Assembly: GCF_014656355.1 (NCBI RefSeq)
Contig: NZ_BNCG01000003.1
Coordinates: forward strand, 1 to 64,000
DNA length: 64,000 nucleotides
Origin: Camelimonas fluminis
Lineage (GTDB): Bacteria; Pseudomonadota; Alphaproteobacteria; Rhizobiales; Beijerinckiaceae
Reading direction: 5' to 3'
A model generated the notes under the pieces. It had not been told where the DNA came from and ran no database searches. It worked only from the letters and a program-made list of their open reading frames with translations. Below are positions 54,488-62,634 of the stretch, one piece after another; the first letter of the stretch is position 1; each line of letters begins with the position of its first letter. The translations under genes were made by a program, and so were the position numbers.

Positions 54488-55750
54488 ATGCCCGGTCTTG
54501 TCAGCTTCGACAGCCTGATCGTACGGCTGGGCCTCGCTTTGGCCATTGGCCTGCTCGTCGGCCTTGAACGCGGCTGGCGGGAGCGCGCCGAGCCGGCCGG
54601 CAGCCGCACGGCGGGCATCCGCACCTATGGCGCGGTCGGGCTGCTCGGCGGCGTCACGGCGGCCCTGTCGCAGGCGCTGGCCGCCCCGGCGGTGCTGGTG
54701 GCGGGGCTGCTTGGCTTCAGCGTGGTGTTCGCCTGGTTCAAACAGCGGGAAGAGGCCCAGGACGGCGGCTTCAGCGTCACCGGCGTCGTGGCGGCCATGC
54801 TTGTGTTCTCCCTGGGAGCCCTCGCCGTGCTGGGAGAAATCCAGGCCGCAGCGGCGGGAGCGGCGCTGCTCGCCGGCCTGCTGGCCAGCCGCGAGACCCT
54901 GCATGGCCTGCTGCAACGCCTGAGCTGGACGGAGGTGCGATCGGCGCTGACGCTGGCGGTGATGACCGCCGTGGTGCTGCCGCTGTTGCCTAACCGGGCC
55001 ATCGACCCCTGGGGCGGCTTCAATCCGTGGGAAGTCTGGCTGTTCACCGTGCTGATGGCGACCATCTCGTTCATGGGCTACGCGGCGGTGCGGCTGCTGG
55101 GCCCGGCGCGCGGCATGGTCGTGAGCGGGATCGCCGGCGCGCTGATTTCCTCCACGGCGGTGACCGTGGCGCTGGCGCGGAAGGCCGCGGGCGGCGAGCG
55201 GGCGGCCCCGCTTGTCGGCGCGGCCTGCCTCGCCGCCATGACCTCCCTGTTGCGGGTGGCGGCGGTGACGCTGATCCTGCGTCCCCAGATTCTGATGACG
55301 ATGGCGCCGGAAACCCTGGCGGCGGCGCTGACCTTCGCCGCCTGCGGCGGCCTGCTGCTGCTGCGCGGCCAGGCCAGCGGCGCCGCCTCCACGCCCGGCA
55401 ATCCTTTCGAACTGGGCTCCCTGCTGCTGTTCGCCCTCATGTTCGCGCTGATCTCGACCATCAGCGCCGCCGTTGTCGGGCGTTTTGGCGGCGGCAGCCT
55501 GGTCGCAGCCTCCGCCCTGTCAGGGATGTTCGATGTGGATGTGGCGGTGCTGAGCGCCTTGCGGCTCACCGATCAGGGCGTCGACGCCAACGTGATCGGC
55601 CATGGCGTGCTCGCCGCGCTCTGCGCCAATGCGGCCGGCCGGCTGGCGCTGGCGGTCGCCGCGGGTCCAGCCGCCTTCTGGTTGCCGCTGCTGGGCGCCA
55701 CCATCGCGGCGGGAGCCGGCGGCGGACTGGTGTTTCTCATGACGATCTGA
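54488..55750 (+). CDS. MgtC/SapB-family membrane protein with DUF4010
   Basis: Inner-membrane protein (420 residues). The N-terminal 140 residues match the MgtC/SapB domain: LGLALAIGLLVGLERGWRER is followed by AGIRTYGAVGLLGGV. The rest is the DUF4010 domain with about 8 helices (TISFMGYAAVRLLGPARGM, SGIAGALISSTAVTVALARK). The function of this two-domain type is unknown; MgtC proteins affect magnesium or membrane energetics. The ATG at 54488 has GGAGG 5 bases upstream; the frame extends to 54422, overlapping phosphoketolase. It may be co-transcribed with phosphoketolase, 23 bases upstream. Confidence 0.9.
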   Translation: MPGLVSFDSLIVRLGLALAIGLLVGLERGWRERAEPAGSRTAGIRTYGAVGLLGGVTAALSQALAAPAVLVAGLLGFSVVFAWFKQREEAQDGGFSVTGVVAAMLVFSLGALAVLGEIQAAAAGAALLAGLLASRETLHGLLQRLSWTEVRSALTLAVMTAVVLPLLPNRAIDPWGGFNPWEVWLFTVLMATISFMGYAAVRLLGPARGMVVSGIAGALISSTAVTVALARKAAGGERAAPLVGAACLAAMTSLLRVAAVTLILRPQILMTMAPETLAAALTFAACGGLLLLRGQASGAASTPGNPFELGSLLLFALMFALISTISAAVVGRFGGGSLVAASALSGMFDVDVAVLSALRLTDQGVDANVIGHGVLAALCANAAGRLALAVAAGPAAFWLPLLGATIAAGAGGGLVFLMTI

Positions 55751-55908
55751 CGCGCCTGGGCGCAGCGCCGGACGAATCGGAATGGCGCCAGCAGCCCTCC
55801 CTTTTCTCGCACGACGCGGCGCGCCGCTGGCGTGCATCCGCGCACCTCGCTCAACCGCCAGGCTGGCTATGTTCTCCATGAAGCAGGACGCTTCTGGGGG
55901 ACAAGAAC

Positions 55909-56013
55909 ATGAGCGCCATCAAATCCGCGAGCTCGATCATCTTCGCCACGCCTATCGGATGGGCCATGATGGCGGTGGGCCTGATCGTGACGGTGCAGCT
56001 GGCTGGCGCCTGA
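55909..56013 (+). CDS. 34-residue membrane peptide
   Basis: Short gene: MSAIKSASS, then a single hydrophobic helix (IIFATPIGWAMMAVGLIVTV), then QLAGA. The ribosome site is GGGGGA about 7 bases before the ATG. The length, charge at the N terminus and lone helix fit small membrane subunits or regulators. It has no coding partner on its strand nearer than the MgtC-like gene 158 bases upstream. The function is unknown; it could be real or a chance open frame, and the ribosome site plus a clean helix favour the former. Confidence 0.5.
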   Translation: MSAIKSASSIIFATPIGWAMMAVGLIVTVQLAGA

Positions 56014-56101
56014 TCTGGACGCCTGCCCTGCACGCCAGACCGGCGGCCGGCGACATGCAGGCCACGTCGGGGCTTCGCCGAACGAATCACAACCAGACAT
56101 G

Positions 56102-56132
56102 AAAAAGGCGGCGCATCAAGGATGCGCCGCCT
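56102..56132 (-). terminator. Rho-independent terminator of the monooxygenase gene
   Basis: Perfect 12-bp stem AGGCGGCGCATC (56106-56117) / GATGCGCCGCCT (56121-56132) with a 3-base loop. On the minus strand it is followed by TTTTT, 62 bases after the monooxygenase stop. Confidence 0.88.
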
Positions 56133-56193
56133 GATGGCGATCAGGGCCAGACCCTGACGCGGAAGCGCCAGCCTGGCCGGCTCTCCAGCCCGG

Positions 56194-56529
56194 TTACTCG
56201 GCGGCCTGACGCGCCGGGTTGCTCTGGATGACGTCAAAACCCTCGAACTCCGGATGACCGGTGGTCATCGGGCCGTTGCCCGGCTGCGCGGCGCGCTGGT
56301 GCGATTTCTTGAACTGCTCGGACTGCGTCCAGGCGTCAAAATGCGCCTTCGACGCCCACAGCGTGTAGGATGAATAGAGGATGTGATCCTCTTTCTCCGG
56401 TCCGCGCAGCATGTGGAACTCGATGAAGCCATCCAGCTCATGCAGATAGGATTCGCGGTTGAGCCACACCTGCTCAAAATCTCCGGCCCTGTCCTTGAGG
56501 ACCTTGAAACGGTTCATGCCAATGTACAT
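56194..56529 (-). CDS. IsdG-type haem-degrading monooxygenase
   Basis: Antibiotic-biosynthesis-monooxygenase fold (111 residues). Three residues that define IsdG-type haem oxygenases are in place: Asn in YIGMNRFKV, Trp in LWASKAHFDAW and His in FKKSHQRAA. Aligned by eye, the block LWASKAHFDAW-FKKSH follows the order of S. aureus IsdG (VWKSKQAFTDW-FKAAH). It opens the haem ring and frees iron in the cytoplasm; alphaproteobacterial relatives are called HmuQ/HmuD. AGGAG lies 6 bases before the ATG. It is downstream of the haem receptor gene on the same strand, 165 bases away, and has its own terminator. Confidence 0.87.
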   Translation of the reverse strand: MYIGMNRFKVLKDRAGDFEQVWLNRESYLHELDGFIEFHMLRGPEKEDHILYSSYTLWASKAHFDAWTQSEQFKKSHQRAAQPGNGPMTTGHPEFEGFDVIQSNPARQAAE

Positions 56530-56694
56530 CAGGCTCTCCTGCTCAGCCGACGGTCCTGATTCGCTTCACCGGTCTGATCCAGACCAGCCCGAAGCCGGAC
56601 ACGCGCGACCCCAACACATATTCTGACGCCGATCCTAGCAGAAAACGGCGCATGTCGCGTGCGAAAACCGGGCGCAGCCGCCCCGTTCCGCGCC

Positions 56695-58812
56695 TCAATG
56701 GGAGGCAAATTTGATCGTCAGCCCGGCCTTGGCCTGCATGCCGGCGCTGGACGTATAGTTCAGATACTGGGTGTAACGCTTGTCAAACAGGTTCTGCACA
56801 GACACGTCCGCCCGCACCCAGTCATTGAAGCTGTAAGAGGCGAACAGATCGACGAGACCGTAGCCAGGCGTCGCCAGATCCACCTGGTTCGGCGGCAGGT
56901 TGCGGCGGCTCTTGCCGAAGACGCCGGTGACGCGGCCGCCAACCGTCAGGCGGTTGTCGAGGAAGCGGAAACCGAGCGTGCCGGAGATCCGGTTCGGCGG
57001 CACGGATGCAAGGCCATAGCCGGTTTCCTGGTCCTTGCCGCGCACATAGGTTCCCGCAATGGTGGTGAAGCCCCAGCCCCAGTCATAGGCCGCTTCAAGC
57101 TCGGCGCCGGTGAGGCGGACCTTGGCGAAGTTCTGATACTGCTGGTCCGGCATCAGCGCGCACATGCGCCGCGCCTGGGCCGGGGGAAGCCGCGTGCACA
57201 CGGAGTTGGGCATGCCGGGAATGAAGGCGACAAGGGTCGAGGTGTCGGCGTTGGTGAAGCCGATATAGTCGTCGATCTCGTTGCGGAACACCGTCGCCTT
57301 GGCGCGGAAAGTGTCGCCCGCCTTCAGCACGTCGTTGTACTTCAGGTTGACGCCGGCTTCGAGATTGTGCGCCACCTCGGGCCTGAGGTTCGGGTTGGGC
57401 AGCATCCGGAACGCCGGGAATGGATGATATCCCTCGATCAGCGTTTCGGTGATGGTGGGCGCGCGATAGGCCTCGGCGTAGGTGGCGTACAGTTCAAGGC
57501 CGGTGACGGGCGTCACGCCAATGGTGAACTTGGGCGATGCCCGGCCGCCGTCGCTGCCGGTTGTCGGGCTGGACAGTTCGTAGTGGTCGTAGCGCACGCC
57601 GCCGACCACGCGCAGCCAGCTGCTGTAGCGGACTTCGTCCTGAACGTAGACGCCGAAGAGGGTGCGGTCGCCGCCTGGAGTGAAGGCCGAGCCATAGCCG
57701 CCGGCGGTGTCCCAGGTGTGAACCTTGTCCCAGACGCCGTCGCCGCCATAGGTCAGGGTGTGGGACAGGGCGCCAGTCTGGAACTTCGATGTATTGAAGA
57801 TGTCGAAGCCGGTGGTTTTCTGGTCATAGATGATGCGGCTCAGGCCTGGAACAGCGCCGAGCACGCCATATGTCCCGCTGGGCGAATTGGCCATGTAGCG
57901 CTGCGACATTGTCGTGTCGTTGGCGTAGACCTTCATGCTGAGGTCAACCAGCGGCGTCTCGGGGCTGCGGAAACGGTAGCCCAGGGTGTAGGCGCCGGTA
58001 TTGAGCACGTTGTCAAAACGCGCGCCCTGGTTGCTGGAGCCGCTGTTGCTGAACTCATAGTTCTGGCGCAGGGCCGTCGCGGAGATCTCATGCCCCTCGG
58101 CCGGCCGGATGTTCACCTTGAACAGACCGCTGGCCACCTCGCTGCCGGTGTCGTTGATCACCGTGTCGGCGCCGTCCTTGTAGTTGTAGGTCTGGCGGGT
58201 GAGGAACTGGCCATAAACATCCGCGACGCCGCCGATCCTGGCGCCGACGGCGCTGCTGGACAGGAAGCCCGCGCCATTTGTCCCGAGCACCAGGCGCTGT
58301 TCCGCGCCGACCTTCTGGTCGGGCTTGAGCAGATCGTCAATGCCGCGCGTCTGGAACAGCACCACGCCGCCAATGGAGCCGGAGCCATAGATCGACGACA
58401 CCGGACCGCGCGTCACGTCAACGCGGCTGACCAGCTCGGGATCAAGGTAGAACTGGCCATTGGCGTTGTGACCGCTGACGCCGTAGTTCTGGCGGGCGCC
58501 GTCAACCAGCACCGCCACGCGGCCAAAATCCTGCAAGCCGCGGATGTTGATCGACTGCGCCGGATCATTGGCGTTTTCCTGGCTCCATACGCCGGGAATC
58601 TCACGCAACACGTCGGAAATACGCGACGGATTGAACCGCTCGATCTCGTCGCGGTTGACAATGCTGACGCCGGCCAGCTGGTCGATGGCCTTCTGCTCGA
58701 CACGGGTCGCCGTGACGGAAATTGTATCGAGTTTGATTTCGTCCGCGGTAGCGACCGTGATGGCCAGAAGTGACGCAGACAGAAACAGCGCCCCGCACGC
58801 ACCTTTGCGCAT
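56695..58812 (-). CDS. hmuR: TonB-dependent haem/haemoglobin receptor
   Basis: Outer-membrane haem receptor (705 residues). A signal peptide (residues 1-23) is followed by a TonB-box-like segment (LDTISVTATR), a plug with IPGVWSQENANDPAQSINIR and GSIGGVVLF, and a 22-strand barrel ending with an aromatic-His tail (LTIKFASH). The haem-receptor boxes are present: YRAP (FRAP variant, YAEAYRAPTITETL) and NPNL (LPNPNLRPEVAHNLEAG). Both are hallmarks of the HmuR/HemR group. It has no close partner on its strand upstream; the transporter genes hmuTUV are divergent. The shared 715-base region holds putative Fur and Irr sites. Confidence 0.93.
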   Translation of the reverse strand: MRKGACGALFLSASLLAITVATADEIKLDTISVTATRVEQKAIDQLAGVSIVNRDEIERFNPSRISDVLREIPGVWSQENANDPAQSINIRGLQDFGRVAVLVDGARQNYGVSGHNANGQFYLDPELVSRVDVTRGPVSSIYGSGSIGGVVLFQTRGIDDLLKPDQKVGAEQRLVLGTNGAGFLSSSAVGARIGGVADVYGQFLTRQTYNYKDGADTVINDTGSEVASGLFKVNIRPAEGHEISATALRQNYEFSNSGSSNQGARFDNVLNTGAYTLGYRFRSPETPLVDLSMKVYANDTTMSQRYMANSPSGTYGVLGAVPGLSRIIYDQKTTGFDIFNTSKFQTGALSHTLTYGGDGVWDKVHTWDTAGGYGSAFTPGGDRTLFGVYVQDEVRYSSWLRVVGGVRYDHYELSSPTTGSDGGRASPKFTIGVTPVTGLELYATYAEAYRAPTITETLIEGYHPFPAFRMLPNPNLRPEVAHNLEAGVNLKYNDVLKAGDTFRAKATVFRNEIDDYIGFTNADTSTLVAFIPGMPNSVCTRLPPAQARRMCALMPDQQYQNFAKVRLTGAELEAAYDWGWGFTTIAGTYVRGKDQETGYGLASVPPNRISGTLGFRFLDNRLTVGGRVTGVFGKSRRNLPPNQVDLATPGYGLVDLFASYSFNDWVRADVSVQNLFDKRYTQYLNYTSSAGMQAKAGLTIKFASH

Positions 58813-58950
58813 CGCCCAGATCCCGAATGTTTGACAGTTACGGTTTCCGCCCGCGCTCTGCTAACCTTTGCAGCGGCGATCGGGCGACAACTCCTCTGCC
58901 CCTCCGTAAATTCAGGAAATACACGAGTCAAACACAATATTACTTCTAAA

Positions 58951-58965
58951 TTATAATGATTTAAA
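58951..58965. promoter_or_regulatory. putative Fur box
   Basis: TTATAATGATTTAAA matches the Fur 7-1-7 consensus at 10 of 14 positions including all of ATAAT-N-ATT. It lies in an AT-rich stretch, so chance similarity is possible. Confidence 0.35.
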
Positions 58966-59012
58966 ACTGAGTTATTGATTTAGATCCATTCCATTTCCAA
59001 ACTGGCTCATAT

Positions 59013-59029
59013 TTCAGAATGAATCTAAA
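59013..59029. promoter_or_regulatory. putative Irr (iron control element) site
   Basis: TTCAGAA-TGA-ATCTAAA matches the rhizobial ICE/Irr inverted repeat (TTTAGAA-N3-TTCTAAA, consensus from memory) at 6 of 7 positions on each side, between the divergent haem-uptake genes. Confidence 0.4.
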
Positions 59030-59526
59030 TCAAGATCCCAGCAACCTTTGGCCGCACAACGGACCCGCGCGATCGCGCGCCAATCTCCGCATCAGGTCGC
59101 ACACATGCGGAAACAGGTCATATCATACTGTTTTTTCTACTAAATTCACCAGAACCAAAGCCATGCGACGCGGACCTGGGACGGAGGACGGATCAGAATC
59201 TGACGCCCAACTGTGCAAAGTTTAACTGTAACTGTACGCGTCTTACCTGTATGGAAGCGCTGGAACGGATGGGGACCCGCGCACGCCGATGCAGATGCAC
59301 CAGCGTTTCGCGGCGACGGGTTTCACACGAAATCTGGCGCGGACCCGGTCCCACCACATGTCAGGCTGCCAGCGCTTCACCTGCGGCGACGGCAAGTCCT
59401 GTCTTTCTGATTCGCGTAGCTCAGGAGCGTCGGCGATGGCCGCCAGCGCCGGAGCCTGCATCGGCGCCGGCCCGCCCGGCAACAACAAACGGGATGTCAG
59501 CCATGGCCGGCCAGACAAGGCGCGAT

Positions 59527-60441
59527 ATGATGCAACCGCCAGCGCAAGCAGGCGCCCTGCGCCTTACCCGACGTGGGTTGATGGGCGCTGCGCTTTCAGC
59601 AGCGCCTGTCATGCTCGCCGGGAAATCGGCGGCTATCGCGGCTGAAGGACCGGCGAAGCGGATTGTCGTGGCCGGCGGGGCCCTGACGGAAATCGCCTAC
59701 GCGCTGGGGCAGGGCGACAGGATTGTCGGCGTCGACACCACCAGCACCTTCCCGGCGCAGGCGCAGAAGGACAAGGCCAGCATCGGTTATGTGCGGCAGC
59801 TTTCTCCCGAAGGCATCCTGTCGCTGCAACCGGACGTGCTGCTGCTGCAGGAAGGCGGCGGGCCGCCGGAGGCGCTGACCCTGGTGTCCCAGGCCGGCGT
59901 GCGCATCGTTCGCGCGCCCGAAGCCGCGACTGAGCAGGGCGTGCTTGAACGCATCGCGACCGTTGGCGTGGTCACGGGCGCCCAGGAGGCCGCCGGCAAG
60001 CTTCAACAGCAGGTGCGGGACAAATTCGCCGCCCTCGCGCAAAAGCGCAAAAAGATCACGAAGCCGGCGCGGGTAATGTTCATCCTCAGCCTGCAGAACG
60101 GCCGCCCGCTGGTTGGCGGCGCCGGCGCCAGCGCCGACGGCATGATCCGCCTTGCCGGCGGCGAGAACGTCGCCAGCGCTTTCCAGGGCTACAAACCGAT
60201 GACCGACGAAGCGGTGATCGAGGCCGCGCCTGACGTCATCCTGATGATGAGCGGCGGCCCGCGCCAGCACGCCGCCGGCGACGTGTTCAAAACGCCGGCG
60301 CTGTCCGCCACACCGGCGGCGAAGACGCAACGGCTGGTCAGTCTGGACGGTCTCTATCTGCTGGGCTTTGGCCCGCGCGCGCCGGACGCGGCGCTGGAGG
60401 TGTTCAACGCGCTCTACCCCGAGTTGAAGGACGTCCGCTGA
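59527..60441 (+). CDS. hmuT: haemin ABC transporter substrate-binding protein
   Basis: Periplasmic haem-binding protein HmuT (304 residues from 59527). It has a twin-arginine-like leader (LTRRGLMGAALSAAPVMLAG), which suggests Tat export. The class III fold is visible: RIVVAGGALTEIAYALGQG, then GIDTTSTFP-type (GVDTTSTFPAQAQ), YVRQLSPEGILSLQPDVLL and the late LLGFGPRAPDAALEVF. The frame is open to 59251, but only the ATG at 59527 has a plausible site (AAGG) and gives a leader of normal length. It starts the hmuTUV operon, divergent from hmuR. It delivers haem from the receptor to the HmuUV complex. Confidence 0.92.
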   Translation: MMQPPAQAGALRLTRRGLMGAALSAAPVMLAGKSAAIAAEGPAKRIVVAGGALTEIAYALGQGDRIVGVDTTSTFPAQAQKDKASIGYVRQLSPEGILSLQPDVLLLQEGGGPPEALTLVSQAGVRIVRAPEAATEQGVLERIATVGVVTGAQEAAGKLQQQVRDKFAALAQKRKKITKPARVMFILSLQNGRPLVGGAGASADGMIRLAGGENVASAFQGYKPMTDEAVIEAAPDVILMMSGGPRQHAAGDVFKTPALSATPAAKTQRLVSLDGLYLLGFGPRAPDAALEVFNALYPELKDVR

Positions 60442-60502
60442 GCCGTCGCACAAAGGGCGTGAACGCGCGGCGCACGCCGGGGCCGCCCGAGGATTGAGCA
60501 CC

Positions 60503-61579
60503 ATGCAGGGAACCGGAACCGCGGCGTTCAGGCCGGGAGCGATGTTGCTGTTCATCACACTGGCGCTGCTGATGGCGGCGGTCGTCGTGGTGTCGCTGGG
60601 CGCGGGCGCCGTCGACATCAGCCCCCGGCGCGTGCTTGCCATTTTCGCTGCCGGCCTTGGCCTCACCGACCAGACGGCGACGCCACGCGAGGCGCTGGTG
60701 CTGTTTGACATCCGCGCGCCACGCACCTTGCTGGGTTTGCTGGCCGGAGCGGCGCTGGCGGTGTCGGGCGCGCTGATGCAGGGCCTGTTTCGCAATCCCC
60801 TCGCCGATCCCAGCCTTGTTGGCGTGTCATCCGGAGCGGCGCTGGCGGCGGCGACCTCGATCGTCGTCGGCGACCGGCTGATCGCCGCCTTCTGGCCGGC
60901 GGGAACCGCCCTGCCGTTCGCCATTCTGCCGGCGGCGGCGTTCCTTGGCGGCCTGGTCACCACCACAGTTCTGTATGTCATCGCCACGCGCCAGGGCCGC
61001 ACCTCGGTCACCACCATGCTGCTGGCCGGCGTGGCGCTGGCGGCGCTGGCCGGCGCGCTCACCGGCCTGCTGGTTTATATGGCCGATGACCGGCAGCTGC
61101 GTGATCTCACCTTCTGGTCGCTCGGCAGCCTTGGCGGCGCCACCTGGACCAAGGTGGCGGCGGTGGCGCCTGCCGTGCTGCTGGTGATTGTCGCCGCGCC
61201 CGTGCTGGCGCGCGGCCTCAACGCCCTGCTGCTGGGTGAAGCCGAGGCCTATCACGTCGGCGTGGCCGTGCAGCGGCTGAAACGCCTCGCCATCCTGCTG
61301 ACGGCGCTGGCGGTGGGCGTCGCGGTGGCGGCCTGCGGAGCCATCGGTTTTGTCGGCATCGTCGTGCCCCACGTCATCCGCCTGGCTTGCGGGCCGGACC
61401 ACCGGGTGCTGCTGCCGGCCAGCGCGCTGCTGGGCGGGTCGCTGCTGGTGGGCGCCGATGTGCTGGCGCGGCTGCTGGTTTCGCCGTCCGAACTGCCGAT
61501 CGGCATTCTCACCGCCGCGGTGGGCGCGCCGTTCTTTCTCTGGCTGCTGTTGCGCGGCGGCAGGGGGACGTTCGCATGA
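60503..61579 (+). CDS. hmuU: haemin ABC transporter permease
   Basis: FecCD-family permease (358 residues, about 10 helices). Typical segments are FDIRAPRTLLGLLAGAALAV, LFRNPLADPSLVGVSSGAAL and GFVGIVVPHVIRLACGPDHR, the last being the ATPase-coupling stretch. GAGGA lies 9 bases before the ATG at 60503; an in-frame TTG at 60494 is closer to the site and less likely. The stop overlaps the ATPase start (ATGA). A homodimer forms the haem channel. Confidence 0.94.
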   Translation: MQGTGTAAFRPGAMLLFITLALLMAAVVVVSLGAGAVDISPRRVLAIFAAGLGLTDQTATPREALVLFDIRAPRTLLGLLAGAALAVSGALMQGLFRNPLADPSLVGVSSGAALAAATSIVVGDRLIAAFWPAGTALPFAILPAAAFLGGLVTTTVLYVIATRQGRTSVTTMLLAGVALAALAGALTGLLVYMADDRQLRDLTFWSLGSLGGATWTKVAAVAPAVLLVIVAAPVLARGLNALLLGEAEAYHVGVAVQRLKRLAILLTALAVGVAVAACGAIGFVGIVVPHVIRLACGPDHRVLLPASALLGGSLLVGADVLARLLVSPSELPIGILTAAVGAPFFLWLLLRGGRGTFA

Positions 61580-62379
61580 GCCTGCTCACGCTTTCCGCCG
61601 CCAGCTATGGCGTGCGCGGCAAAACCCTGCTCAACCAGGCCAGCATGACGCTGCGTCCCGGCCAGTTGACCGTTGCCATCGGCCCGAATGGCGCCGGCAA
61701 ATCAACCCTGCTGCGCCTGTGCTGCGGCGAACTGGCGCCGACCGCCGGCCGCGTCCTGTGGGATGGCGCGGAGCTTGCCGGCATCCCGCCGTGGCGACTG
61801 GCGGCGTCGCGCGCGGTGCTGCCCCAGGCGTCGGGTCTCGGCTTTCCATTCACGGTGGCGGAGGTGGTCCGTCTCGGCATGGAGACGGTGGGCCGAAAGC
61901 TGCCGCGCGCCGCCGCCACGGCGATCATCGACAGCAGCCTGGCCAGCGCCGACGTGGACCATCTGACTGGCCGCAGCTATGAAACGCTGTCCGGCGGCGA
62001 GCGTCAGCGCGTGCACTTCGCCCGCGCCATCGCCCAGCTCGCGGCCGGCCGCGCCGCCACAAAGCGCGATGATCTGCCCCAGGCGCTGTTCCTGGACGAG
62101 CCCACCGCCAGCCTCGACATTCATCACCAGCTGCTGCTGATTCGCGAGGCGCGCCAGCTTGCCGACAGCGGCGTCGCGGTCTTCGCGGTGCTGCACGACC
62201 TCAGCCTGGCCTCATCCTGCGCCGACGCCATCCTGCTGATGCGCAACGGCGAGATCGTCGCCCAGGGCGCGCCGGATGTGGTGCTGACGCCGGATCGGGT
62301 GCGCCAGGTGTTTGGCGTCGAGACCGAGATTCTCCAGGCCCGGAACGGCGTTCCCACCTTCGCCTATCGCCTGCCATAA
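61576..62379 (+). CDS. hmuV: haemin ABC transporter ATPase
   Basis: Cytoplasmic ATPase (267 residues) of the haem importer. Walker A is GPNGAGKST, signature LSGGERQRVHFAR, Walker B ALFLDEPTASLD and switch His FAVLHDLSLA. The insertion AAGRAATKRDDLPQALFLDE, lengthening the loop before Walker B, is typical of HmuV. The ATG overlaps the hmuU stop by 4 bases, with AGGGGG about 8 bases upstream. The frame is open to 61387 inside hmuU, but that is out of frame with the permease. Confidence 0.95.
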   Translation: MSLLTLSAASYGVRGKTLLNQASMTLRPGQLTVAIGPNGAGKSTLLRLCCGELAPTAGRVLWDGAELAGIPPWRLAASRAVLPQASGLGFPFTVAEVVRLGMETVGRKLPRAAATAIIDSSLASADVDHLTGRSYETLSGGERQRVHFARAIAQLAAGRAATKRDDLPQALFLDEPTASLDIHHQLLLIREARQLADSGVAVFAVLHDLSLASSCADAILLMRNGEIVAQGAPDVVLTPDRVRQVFGVETEILQARNGVPTFAYRLP

Positions 62380-62634
62380 CGACGGGCGCCGCCGGCGCGG
62401 CGTTGCAAAAATCGCTGGCAAGGCCGCCACGCCGCCTGTTTCACATCGCTTTTTCTGGACGGATCCGCGCGCGCGCCCTCGCCGGCAGTTCATGCTGGCG
62501 CCCGTGAACTTTGCAAAATTTGCACGATCGTCGGCGCATTTCCGCAATTCTTCGCAGAATAAGCCTTTCCGAGACGCCACAGGTTGCGGATATTGCAAAC
62601 CGGTGTGAACAACAATCAGGCAACAAGGGTCGAG

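Larger units (their letters stand above)
55751..56193. other. gap with a short membrane peptide and a terminator
   Basis: About 440 bases between the MgtC-like gene and the end of the monooxygenase gene. It contains the 34-residue reading frame at 55909-56013 and a strong terminator at 56102-56132. Nothing else was seen. Confidence 0.5.
58813..59526. other. divergent hmuR/hmuT control region
   Basis: Long gap, very AT-rich between about 58915 and 59030, then GC-rich. It contains the Fur-like and Irr-like sites annotated below and a short frame at 59019-59225 that lacks a ribosome site and family resemblance. No hemP-like gene was found. Confidence 0.5.

Noticed and set aside
59019-59225. 68-residue frame in the hmuR/hmuT gap as a possible hemP
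   Set aside because: It lacks the conserved HemP motif and a ribosome site, and it overlaps the putative Irr site.
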